Positions 23,801 to 36,700 of a stretch of DNA of 64,000 nucleotides are shown one piece after another. The stretch is from Lytechinus variegatus (taxonomy: Eukaryota > Echinodermata > Echinoidea > Temnopleuroida > Toxopneustidae): assembly GCF_018143015.1 (NCBI RefSeq), contig NC_054740.1, positions 68,178,356 through 68,242,355 on the forward strand, given 5' to 3'. Position 1 is the stretch's first letter; every line of letters starts with the position of its first letter. Made by a program: the position numbers and the translations under genes. The notes under the pieces were generated by a model. The model did no database searches and was not told the origin of the DNA. It was given only the letters and a program-made list of their open reading frames with translations.

Positions 23801-26800
23801 AAAGGTTTTTAAAAATTATTAATGGTATAATGTTTGTGTTCCGCATCTCAATTTCGTCAAGATTTAGTGCTATTACCGAATAAATACTTAATAATTGTTG
23901 TCATGTCACATATAGTGAAAACAAATACTGAAATAAGATGCAAGATATATATCATTTTATGTTATATATGCGAAATATAACAATGCACATTATTTTATCA
24001 GACGCGCATTTCTGATAAAAAAATAAACAGCGCACAATATTACATCGATATTGCACATATCTTATATCAGTGCGATACTCGTCATATTATATAGGATTAT
24101 GTTTGCTTTTGTAGAGTTCGATCTTCTTGCTATTTCCACGAATGAATTGGTGCTGAACTTAAATTTACCTGTGGCGATATTCAGAAATAGGTCTGATATT
24201 TAATTTGCCGTTACCATGGTAGCATTAATTTTACAGGAATATCTACATGTATATCCAAAATCATAGAAAACATACATGTATGAATAAAGCGATTAAATTA
24301 GCATTTTTAAACCACTCTGTCAATCTACATTTTACTTCAGTTATTTGATTATCAAAGTATATTAAAAAAAATGGCCGTTGCACGGCAGTACCTATTTTTT
24401 TGTCTCGCCGGCATAGCAGAGCAGGACTAAAGGAGCCACTTCTCCGGTGGAGGTGACGGTAGTTTTGATATAACAGCGTCATATCAACCTTGAAATCTTA
24501 ACCAAAGTTACATTTTTCAAAATTTCATTATAACTTTGAACGTATAGAAAAAAATTAATGACACTTTAATTTTAATGACACTTTAATATTCATGTATTAC
24601 TGATCGTCTTGCACAAGTTTTAGATCACATGATTAAGGTCAAAGGTCATTTAGAGTCACTGAACTTTGGCCATATGGGGGTATTTTTTTAAATGTCATCA
24701 TAACTTGATTTTTATTGATCCAGTTAAAGATTACACTTGAACATAAGGGTATTAAAGTATCATCGATCATTTTGCACATATTTCAGTTCACATGATCAAG
24801 GTCATACGTTATTTTGGTTCGATGAGCTATGGATGGCGTTTTTTTATTATTAATTTCAGTTGTTTCCAATGTCCTGCTATGTTAAATTATGAATAATAAA
24901 TGTTATTTGGTCTTTTGCATTGCAAATTATAATTTTCATTCAATTCATTTTACTTCATCAAAGTTTTTGCATTTGCTATTATCACAGGTCCATGTTGTTA
25001 TATATTCTGGTCTAAGACGGGGGCCGGACAGCCCGACCCTGGGCAGCCCTGGACATACCAATGCCCTTTTGGGAAATGCAGTTGTACGACAATCTATATA
25101 TTACAATATATGCGCTGGACGCTGGTCATTAGCCTTTAGATTTGTTTGTCATAATGGTCGTGCGACGGCATTTCCCAAAATGGCAATACACTGTGGTGAA
25201 ATGAGCTTTAAGATTTGAAATGTGAACTTTAAAGGACAAGTCCACCCCAACATAAAATTGATTTGATTGAAAAGAGAAAAAAATCCAATAAGCATTACAC
25301 TGAAAATTGACAGAGTGGTTTAAAAATGCTAATTCAATCGCTTTATTCATACATGTATGTTTTCTATGATTTTGGATATACATGTAGATATTCCTGTAAA
25401 ATTAATGCTACCATGGTAACGGCAAATTAAATATCAGACCTATTTCTGAATATCGCCACAGGTAGATTTAAGTTCAGCACCAATTCATTCGTGGAAATAT
25501 CAAGAAGATCGAACTCTACAAAAGCAAACATAATCCTATATAATATCATGACGAGTATCGCACTGATATAAGATAATGTGCAATATCGATGTAATATTCG
25601 CTGTTTATTTTTTTTATCAGAAATGCGCGTCTGATAAAATAATGTGCATTGTTATATTTCACATATATAACATAAAATGATATATATCTTGCATCTTATT
25701 TCAGTATTTGTTTTCACTATATGTCAGGGTGACCAGATTTCACAAAATGAAATACGGGACAATCGACAAAAAAGATCAGCAAAGAAGGCTATACACAGTG
25801 TTAACCTGTGAAAAATTATATAAAGAATTGAAAGGGTGGGTGAACGAAAGAATGAAGGAGAGAAAGAAAAGATGAAAGAAAAGCGATGAATTGAGAAGAA
25901 AGAAAGAAAAAAATAAGGGGAAAATGAAGGATAAAATGAAAAAAAGAATAAAAGAAAGTTAGAATAAAAGAAAGAATAAAAGAGAGAAAAATGTTTCCGT
26001 CATTCATTGAATTGAATACAAAAAGAAAGAAAAAGAAAGGAATGGAAGAATACAATGTGTGAAAGACAACATAGAGTATTAGAGAAGAGAAATAAAAAAA
26101 AGTAAGAAAATGAGAAGGAAAGAAAGAATGAAGGAAAGAAAAATGTTTCCTTCATTCTTTGAAAGAAAGAAAGAAGCAAAGAAAGAAAGAAGGAAAGCAG
26201 TAAGGGAGGAGGGAAGGAATTTAAGGGAGGGAGGGAGATAAAGAATAAGGGAAAGAATTCTGAATGAAAGAAAGGAGGAAAGAGAGGGAGGAAGAATTAA
26301 AGTGAGGAGGGAATGAAAACATAATGAAAACATAATGGAAGAGAAAGAATTTAAAGAAAAAGGAGAAGGGAGGGGGGAGAAAAAAGTTTTAAGAAAGAAA
26401 GAATATAAAAAAGGAAATTTGATGAAGAAGACGGATAAGAAAAAGGAGGAGAGAAAGAAAAAAGAACAGAGAGAGAGAGAAAGGATCAGGAAAGACAAAT
26501 AGGAAATAAAGATAGATGGAACAAAAACGGGCAAGCAGGAAGGATAGGATGAAGAAAGAAGAGGAAAAAAAGTTCAAACTTCAAGCAAAAAAATCTAATC
26601 ATCTAACAAAAATCATAATGATATTTGGTGTTTTTCAAATATATTTTTAAAATAAAAAAAAACTGTTTTAGAAATGAATAAAATTTCAAAGTGTTTTTTT
26701 TTACTTAAAAATTAGATGAAACGTCGCGGCATCATACACAAGACTCAAAACGAAAGCTGAAACACTAAGATCTAGTAATGAAAACTCGATAACTTGTTCC

Positions 26801-29800
26801 TCCGAGATTACATCTCCAAATCAGTAATCTGAGAACCCATAATATAGTCATACAAATTTCCCGCCGATTTTGTGATTATTTTGGCATGTTTGGTGGAGAG
26901 AATCTGCAGATCCTACATGCCTGGCTAGTAGCCTGCCACACAATGGCAGGAGGCCAGTTCGTTTGCGATGTATTACTATTGGGTTAGCAAGAAAATCACC
27001 GCAGAACTTAAAGTTATTTATCGATTTTATTGTTGTCTCTGCTTCGTCATCTGTTGGTTATTTTGATGAAAATTCGTCACTTTCAAATACATTTTGTTCA
27101 ATATTCTGAAATACGGGACAAATATGCGTCCCGGGAAGGGTTTTTCGGGACGCCGGGACAAAGAAGCAATATACGGGACAATCCCGGGATATACGGGACG
27201 TCTGGTCACCCTGCTATATGTGACATGACAACAATTATTAAGTATTTATTCGGTAATAGCACTAAATCTTGACGAAATTGAGATGCGGAACACAAACATT
27301 ATACCATTAATAATTTTTAAAAACCTTTATTTTGAGTAAATCACGATTTTATATTTCATATTGCCATATATGTGTGTGTAATATTCAAATTTGAAATGCA
27401 TATTTAGTAGACTTATAATTTGAAACTCTGAATAAAAACAATTCCATATCAAAGATAATAAAAAATATGATGATAATCCGTCAAAATATCGAAATGCGTG
27501 ATTTTCAACAGTCTTTCAGATTTTACGCTAAAAATGATACTTTCACGCAAAAGTGCACTTGGCATCCGCCCGCATGCTATTCCTCAGTATTTCCGCAAGA
27601 CTTTTAGCTGGGATGTAAGGAATTGACAAATTGTGCTATCCAATTAAAAACTCGCTTTATTATGGACTTATACATGTAAATAAAAACTCGATTTAGTATG
27701 TACTTATACATGTAATTATGTACATAATGTACGGTATTTTCAATTTTTCTTTCAAAATGCGCACCTGGTAAAATGCACATTGTCTCCTTTCGGATAACAT
27801 AAAATGAGATATCTACCATCTTACTTGAAAATTCTTTTAATATTTGTGGCACTAGGACATTTACTATACATTCGATGGATAAACGCATTTAAATCGAAGA
27901 ATTTATGTTGCGTAAAAAAACTTCAAACTATTGATAGTTTTCACAAACTTTTATTTCGAGGAAATCGCGGTTTTATGTTTCCCTGTGCCATATGTGTGTG
28001 TGTAATATTCAATTTGAAATGCATATTTAGTAGACTTATAATTTGAAATTCTGAATAAAAATAATTTCATATCAAAGATAATAAAAAATATGATGATATT
28101 CCGTCAAAATATCAAAATGCGTGATTTTCGACAGTCTTTCAGATTTTACGCTAAAAATGACATTTTCACGCAAAATTGCGCTTGGCATCCGCCCATACGC
28201 TATTCCTGGGTATTTTTGCAAGACTATTAGCTGGGATGCCAAGCATTAACAAATTTTGCCGTCGAATCCTTATCTAGAGCACTTTTTGAGGTTTGGCCGG
28301 TCTACTATGAGTGCCAAGTTATATGATGAATAGGTGTAATGGAAACTGATAGTGTAAGAAAATCAAGCATTAGTCCCACAGAAAAAGAGAAAATAAGCCA
28401 AACATTGCCACCCTTATTTGCCACACATGGAGATTTAACTGAGAACAAGGTTATATCATAACAAGGTTATATCATAACATTGTTCATTGAATGAGTGGCC
28501 AAGTGCAGATTCTGTCGACGAGCGGAGCGAGACCCTGGACTTATGCAAAACAGATCTGTCCTCAGCGTGAGGTCAGGCGAGGTCGCACGCGACTGAGATC
28601 TGTCATCGCTGGGCGAGGCCGCACGCGACTGAGAGACTGTCCTTGTCGTTACGTAAGCGAATCTAGGACAGTCCTCTTGAGAACGAGGTCCAGGTATGGT
28701 CTGACCTCAGCTGGGAATGCTGGAAGGTCGCTCAGGCAGACCGAGACGTAGGACATCCCGCAAACTATGCCAAGGACAATATACATGTACAAGCTCGATG
28801 AGGCTTTGCTCTTACCAGAGAAGTGTTCTCTTGAATACTGAGAATATTAATAGTATACTGCAAATACAAAATAGTGACAATATTAATAAGTTGTATTACC
28901 ATGTATCCTTATAGTATCATTCTAAGCTAATAGATAGATAGAAAACAAAATGTTGTACATTAAGGTCTTGCCCGCGCCCTATCAAATATCCTTGCGCCGC
29001 CATTTGTAATTTTTACGATTAAACTGGTTTCTCTCAAGGAAGATACGACTGATTCGAATATTTTTTTGTTCTGTCTCTAGCTTCTTCACTGGTCACTTGT
29101 CTCATTTCAATGCTGTTGCGAAGAAACTGGATTTCCCGCCCCTGTTGCTGATGTACCAATGGTAAGTTTAAAGATAACTTTATTTAATAGCATTAAGGCA
29201 CTATCCCGACATAAAGATTCGTCAAAGTCACTTAAAACATGTTTCAATCAACACTTAAAATTTTGCATCTCAAGTGAAAATTAAAATCTCTCTTAAAATC
29301 TTAATTCAGAAGATGTTCCAGTTTGAATTAGATTTAAGTTTCATACCCATCCATCCAAGCACTACACTAATATGAATTAAAAGAGAAAGAAAATAGAAAC
29401 AAAACACAAAATTAAACAAAACATTATATGGAAAAAAGTGACATAACCTCGCTTTTTTTAAAGGCATGTTCTTTTCGTTATGGGGACAAAGTAAATAAAC
29501 AGTTATTTACTTATATTGTTTCTGTTTTAAACAAGGACGAGAGAACTCGGACCAGTCTTCTATCTGCGATTTGTTTTACAACCGATGGTGGTATGCAGCG
29601 ACTCTAAAGCGGTGAAGGTAAATTATTGACTGACGCTATTTTATCATTTATTATTATGACCATGGGATAGCTGAAAAGAAGGTTTAATTCTTGTACTGGT
29701 ATGCCCAGGATAGGTTTACAAAGATTTAACACCTATTTCCACTCCGTCATTCATCGTCATTGCTCATAATTTTAGTGAATCAATTAGTCATTAGTCATAC

Positions 29801-32800
29801 ATGTATCAACATCATCATCATCAGCTTATTCTGTTTGTGTTTGTGTCTAAATCAAAATATTTTGAGGGGTTTCGATGAGATTTCTCGACAAGCTTTAACT
29901 TTGTGGTATCGTTGATCTTCTTTACAACAGGAGGTTTGCCTTGATAGCCGCCATCTTAAGCCACAAAGCATGTACGTAGGATTCTATTCCGTGTTTGGCG
30001 AGAGATTCATGGGCAACGGACTGGTCTCACAAACGGATCACGAGAAATGGCACACAAGGCGAGCTCTTCTAAACCCAGCATTCAATCGAAAGTGAGTATA
30101 TCCCAGAAATCACGGCGTAATTTTAAAATGACAGCCCCCCCTAAAAAAAAAATTAAATGAATAATTAAATAACATTGAAAACCAATACACTTAAAACATA
30201 ATTAGGCTCAATATTTCTAAATTCATAAAGCTGATTGACGAAATTGTATGCATATTATTCGCCATGTAACACTGGGCGGAAAAAATAGGGTAGTTTTCAT
30301 GTTTCAGGTGATGGATGAGAATCCGTTATGAGATGTTTCAATGGTTAATTCATTTTCATATTGAGCCAATCAATGTACAGTTTGATGGTCAGATGTGAAA
30401 TCTCCAACGTATTTTGTGTGTAATGGTAATATAAATTAGACCTATAATTCAATCCTCATTTTACTGCTAGTTAATATACGTGTCTAATCATGGGACATAT
30501 GTGCAATAGTGACATCCAAATATCGAAGAGGTACTCCATGCTAAACTTCTAAAACCTATATGATTTGAACAGATACATGTACATGTAAGAGTCCGAAAAT
30601 CATCCAAGCAAAACGCCGCGAAATTTCATCACAAATCTACCAGGGATAGCAAAGTTATAAGTATGACATTTCAAACTTTTGCATTGTTTTTGCGAATCAT
30701 TTTATTAGCGAGCTGATGATGTCGTTTCTTTATTCTATTCCTTTGTGTTATATGTAGATTACACATTCACTGTTTACGATAATCATTGCTGAAATCGATT
30801 TCTATTACAAGGAAAAATGTTTTTGTTATTGAAATATCAAATAATATAAGTGAGAGTGGGGACATGATATAATCGGCATGAGGAAATGCATATACCAATT
30901 TTCTCAAAATATCACCAAACTCCAATACCTAGTTACTATAATCCAATACCATATTTTCATCAGGCTTTGATGATTTTTTTTTCTTGTTTTATTCTTTGAA
31001 TTTAACTCATGATTATTTAATATGTATAGCTGTCTTCAAGACTTGTGTACGCACTTGAAGATCTGTGTCCTTCAACCAGTGAGCATATGCAGCCAGCAGG
31101 GTTGATTTTACGATGGGGTAGTGGCTGCGATAGTGTAAAAATATTTTAAGGAAATACTCGGTAGGGTAGTTTTCCTGGGGAGCGTTTCATGAAAGGACTT
31201 GTCAGGCGTTTCATCCGACAAGTCCTGTTTTATCAGACAGTTACTATAGTAACAGTGCTTCTAAACCAATCAGAATCCAGGAAAGTTGTCAGATCTGACA
31301 ACTTGTCGGACGAAAATATTGATGAAACGCCCCCCTGTTTGAATTTAAATGAAGGGTCTGGTGTCACACAAAGAGGTGACCATCGCCTTGTTTAATCTTA
31401 TATCAGGTATCTCATGCAAATGATGGATCTCTTCAACGACAGTGCGACCCGCTTGCGGGATCACCTTGTCCCTCTAGCAGACGGCAAAACTCTCGTAAAA
31501 ATGCTAGACCATTTCAACGATGTCACCTTGGATGTCATTGCTAAGGTAACTCCTCCCTCTCTCTTCATTTTGTTGGCATGAGGACTTTCTTTAATGAGAA
31601 CTATGATGGCAACATTGATTATCCGGAGTGTCTGTTGAGTATTAAAGTCCTGCTGACTTAATTAGATGAGAAATACGTGCCACGCTATTAATGACCCTTT
31701 CTAAAGATATCCAAAAACACAGGGCAAGGTTTTCTGGACACACACGGGGAAGCAGTTTTCAAACTCTTCAGTTTAATATTCGTAACCATTTCGTCGCTAA
31801 AGTGCAAATAATTATAGGCCTATAGACCCAAATCAGATGGTTGGCCTCAAATGCAGCCAAAATAACCGTACGATATCCAAAGGAACAATACTGAATAGGC
31901 CTACCTCCGTCACATTAACCACTGTCTTTAATGGTAAATTTTGTCGACTTATCAGCAATTCATTAAAAAAAATGTTCACTATACTTCTCCATATTCTGCA
32001 ACGAAGGTAGGATTTGACATGGATATAAACGCTGTTGAGAGACCTGACTGCCCGTTCCCGTCGGCGGTGGCGCTCGCTCTTGAAGGAATGGATGTTATAT
32101 TCAAGCAACCTATGATGATGGTTAGTGTGCTGAATTTCAACGTTTCTTTACAAAATGTGTGGGGACGTCGTGGCTAGTGGTTAAGACTCTCGTCCTTCAA
32201 TCAAAACTAGTTTAGCCGGGGTAATGTAGGAGCACCTCGAGCACCTAGCAAGGTGGATACGTGCGCTAAGCGAATCCTATATCATTATTATTATGAAAAT
32301 AAAAATTCACCTTCTTTACATCAGTTCATAATGTTTATCCACACGAAATTCTCTCTTTGCGAAGTGATAGATTGGGAAGAGTGCACATCAAAATCTGTCG
32401 CGTTGACTTTGTGCACCGTCATTTTATTTCAGTGTTATTTTTTTTCTAGTAGTTCAGCTCTTGTGGGAATTATTTCAGCACTTTTGATTTGTACTTTTAC
32501 ATTATTTTGTGTCGATTGCAATCCTAATACCCTCGGGTTTCATTTTAATACAAACATGGTTTGATCCTCTCGGGACACCAAGGCCCTAGTCTGCTGGGCA
32601 AACCCTTCACTCAAGTTAAGGGTCTGAATGTGCAGCCTACTCATGCCTTGTGTACTGAAGGCCCTTTCGCTCAGGTATTGGCACAGCAAGTTTTGTATGT
32701 GCTAGTCTTTGCGTGGAGGCACACTCGTTGATCAAAGTTCCAATCAGGGTCTGTGCCTGCAGACTACCAAGACCCCGGCTTATAGGGTGTCTCAGCTTAA

Positions 32801-33729
32801 TCATGTTGACATATCTGAAGAAAATAGAAATATGATATTGGCCCTTTTCCATTTTTGAAACATTATGTTTATCTTTTCAGTAAAATAAGATCTCTATCTT
32901 CGTCTAGCTAAAAAAAGAATTATTTCTTCCAGGTGGATCCTCGCAGTAAGGCTCGTAAATACCGCCGATCGGTGCGCGACGCCATTAAACTGGTACGAAA
33001 ATTTGGCAAGGATTGCATTGAACAGAGAAGAGCGGCAAAGAAGAGAGGTGAAGAGTTGCCTAAGGACATCCTGACATGTATCCTGGAAGTCGAAGACGAT
33101 CTCTGCAATGGACAAAACATCGACACAGCAGACATGATTGATGAGTTTGGGACATTCTTCGTAGCAGGTTAGCTCGTACAACTTTTGTCTCCTTGTAAGA
33201 TATTTTCTCTCAGAAACATGAAGGAATAATAAATTTTCGGTTTTCTCCTTTTCAGTATCCTCATCGTCTTGGAATACTTTTTTTTATATCTGTTATCTTT
33301 AATAATTTCAATTAATATTAGTATTGTTTTTTTGTCGTTAATATTATCATTACTCAAATTTCAAGACCTTGTTTAAGATCAATATTTTCATAATTCTTAA
33401 GTAGTTGTAATATAGTATGAATAATTATTTTATTGGTGACCAACTCACGCGAGAGGTTCTTTCCATGATCAAATGGTGAGTACTACTGTAATATGTAGGC
33501 ATATATGCCTATTTCTTTGTTATATAATGAAATGCGCTACTGTACTATAATTTATTATTATCATTATTGTATTAATATTATTAGTATTATTATTATAATT
33601 ACCGGTATAGTTATCATCAGCTTTGTTGTAAACTTATCATTATCATCACCATCATTACCATCACATTGTCATCATCATCACCATCATCACCATCTCATCA
33701 CCACCACCACCACCATCACCACCACCATT

Positions 33730-33764
<35 letters not shown>

Positions 33765-36700
33765 TATCATCATCATCATTATCATCATCATCATTATCAC
33801 CATCATCATCACCATCATAATTATCACCTTCTTTATCATCACCATCACCATCATCATCATCATCATCACCACCATCATCAACATCACATCATCATCATCA
33901 TATCATCATTAGCCTCAGAAGCAGCATCATCATCGTCGTTATTACTGTTGATATTATTATAAGTATCATTATCGATATCATTATTATTATGGGCATGATC
34001 ATTATCCATCCACCATTACTGTTGTACCTATGCCATAATTCAGCACGGTCATATATCATATTGATCTTTATGATTACTCTGAAGGTCAAGAAACCACGAG
34101 CAACCTCCTCGCCTTTACCTTACTCGAATCTGGAAGACATGAAGACGTGGCAAAGAGGTAAGTTTTAGTTCAAGATCGGCAACCTATTTCTTTTAAGAAT
34201 ATTATTAAAATGTAATTGTGAAATCAAAAGTATACGCTGCGGTGTTGATTCAAAATGAATGATAACACAGTCATAAACTACTCAATACATTTATAGCACA
34301 ATAACTATGTCACCAAGTAGATAAACGAGTACTTTAATTTCCTCTCAAACCATTCTCTGTGCAAAGTTAGCTATTTATAACATACGGTGAATCGGAGACC
34401 ACAGTTCGCTTTAACAGTTCCTTTTAACACACAACATATTATAGGAAGGTAGCAACTTAGCTTATAGTAGCCATAATGATTGTTTCACAATTCGATGACC
34501 TTGGTTAAATTGCCACTTGGACAGACCATGGTCCATGAACAGACTCGGTATGTTACCAGGTCCCTCGGATAGGACCTTGATCCTTCGGTCCCCTGGTTGC
34601 TTATATACAAGCAATCACGCTTATAAACAAATTACCAACACCCTCTCGAGTTCTGAAGCAAACCACCAATCACTCTCGTTCGAAGAAAGCCTTTAAGTAA
34701 GATAGTCAGAACATGTAGTTTGAAAGTACATTGCAATTATTTAATTCCTGATACTCATTCTTCCATTTTTCATTAAGCCATAAATAGTTTGGCTCTCGGA
34801 CTAAAAGAAGGAAACCATAATATCAAGTATGACGACTGTTAAAGCAAGTTTATTATTAAACTGTTGTTTCTACTAAAGTGCGCAATTCATACAGTACATC
34901 ATTTTCCTTTTAATTTTTTTTGTATTAAAGTTTTTTGCAACATATACCTCACATTGGCACTGAATAAGTATGTATGTGTGTGTTTGTGTGTGTGGGTGCC
35001 GTGGCCGAGCGGTCTAAAGGCCTGGTCACACCGCCCGAGCGTTGTTGGAACGGTCGTGGAGCGGTTGGGAAAGAGGGTCGAATTTCGCTCACAAAATTGG
35101 GGAAAAAATCGAAAATGGTGAACGGTAGCGAGCGGTGATGATTTTTTTCTCTCCGCTTTACGACCGCTCCAGCAACGCTCGGGCGGTGTGACCAGGCCTT
35201 AAGGCGCCTCACAGGACATTTGGAAATCAGGGATTCGATCCCCTGCTACGTCACCTATGCCATAAGCAAGGCATTTCTTCGACAGTGCTCATTTATCCTG
35301 TATTTAGATAAATGTAAATGCTATGTACATTCTTAAAATAGGTATGTGCTAGTTATTTATTTTTACTTTTATTTTTTTTAATGAGAGAGTGTGTGTGTGT
35401 TGTGGTGGTGTGTGCACTCATTTGGGAGGGTTTATGTGAAATAAAGAGTATGATTAAATTTAATTTAGTGCGTGTTTAAGCCTTCTTTAGTCTTTTCTAT
35501 ACATATTTATCAAATGTGTTTTTTTTTCAAATAAAACTGGACATGTAATCATTATGCAAGGGGGGAAAACATGTCTTTATTCTCACATAATTTTAGAATG
35601 CTTAATTATTACTTGGTAACATCAGTGGCATTACCATATCCGTTTGCATACATCCATGTTTTTCTGTGAAATAAAATATTGAAACGTAAACTTGAATTTC
35701 AGCTTTGTAAGTCAGGTGCATTCCAGTTGCTTCTAACGCTAACAGGTGAATTGTGTATATATTTGTTTCCTAATATATACATAATTAAACTTCCAAACGA
35801 ACTATGCTACTCGTTTGGGAGTATATCATTTGTCCTTAAATTAATGGTCAGATATTTGGTTAGTTTATTCCAGAAATATTCTTGCCCCCTCACATCCTCG
35901 GTCCAGTGAATGTAAGGTCTACCGTCTCGGAGATACAATCTAACCAAGAAGGGCATTTCATCATCATGGATGTCTTCAAGGAAGACAACCATCACGAATT
36001 CTGTCAGAGTATCGCTCACGTGATCCATGGCCGTACGAAACTTGAGAACAAACCAGCGGTCCTTCACAGCAGCTTTACTGAGTACGATAATGGTCTTGTA
36101 ACTGTGGGTCACCACGTAATCGACCGCATCTAAGTAATGCATGCCTAGTACGAGATCCTCATCACCGAAGACGTTCCTCCGAAACTGTGGAAGGTGTTCT
36201 ACCAGAGCAGGTCGGAAGTGCTCGCGAACCCATACTTCGTCGTCGTCGTAAAATATGATGTTCAGATCAAACTCATAGTCGTCGTGTTCTCTGGCATCTT
36301 GCATCTCTCTGTATCCAACAGCGGCTAATTTTAGCAGAAATATTTTGTATTTCAAGTACCATCGGTTGTGATAAGTGATTATGGAAATAACGATAAAGCA
36401 AACAATAGTCAGTGAAATCAAGGAAATGAGCCCAATATTGCCTGTACAAAATTGATTCGGATCAAAATCAAGCAGATGTTTCAGACGCAGAGGTTCAATG
36501 GATGCTATCGTGCAGATGGTGTTGTCTTTGTTGTCCAAGTCAATGTTCTCATTTAACAAATCTATAAGCCATTGAATGTCACAGTTACAAGCTATTGGGT
36601 TATTTGATAGATCCAGTAGTGAAATAGAGGACGCAATTGGCTTGAAAGCGCTTTGATTCAGACTTGTTAACTTGTTGTCAGCCAGTGAAAGTTTGGTGAG

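Larger units (their letters stand above)
22823..28306. mobile_element. 5.5 kb foldback element with 1.5 kb inverted arms and 6 bp duplication
   Basis: The ends are AGTAGACCGGCC and GGCCGGTCTACT, each flanked by ATGAGT (22817-22822 and 28307-28312). The left arm (22823-24324) is highly similar to the complement of the right arm (25306-28306, less its internal insertion). Each arm holds two diverged direct copies of a block that includes CCCAGCTAA.AGTCTTGC and GCGTACGGGCGGATGCCAAG, about 610 bases apart. The centre (24325-25305) differs in kind and holds fragments of other repeats. No transposase ORF is recognisable. The element sits in intron 1 of P450 copy 1. Confidence 0.85.
25306..28306 (-). 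repeat. Right arm of the foldback element, interrupted
   Basis: Complement of the left arm, split by the 1489 bp hAT-like insertion at 25725-27213. Without it the arm is about 1.5 kb. Single-base and short differences from the left arm are scattered through it. Confidence 0.85.

Noticed and set aside
25816-26577. Phe/Ser/Leu-rich open frames on the minus strand
   Set aside because: They read the complement of a purine tract, so the absence of stops is compositional.
28491-28751. Arg-rich 86-codon open frame
   Set aside because: Its coding look comes from a GC-rich direct repeat. No domain and no splice context.
33505-33962. His-rich, Ile-rich and Met-rich open frames
   Set aside because: Translations of an ATC/CAC microsatellite.
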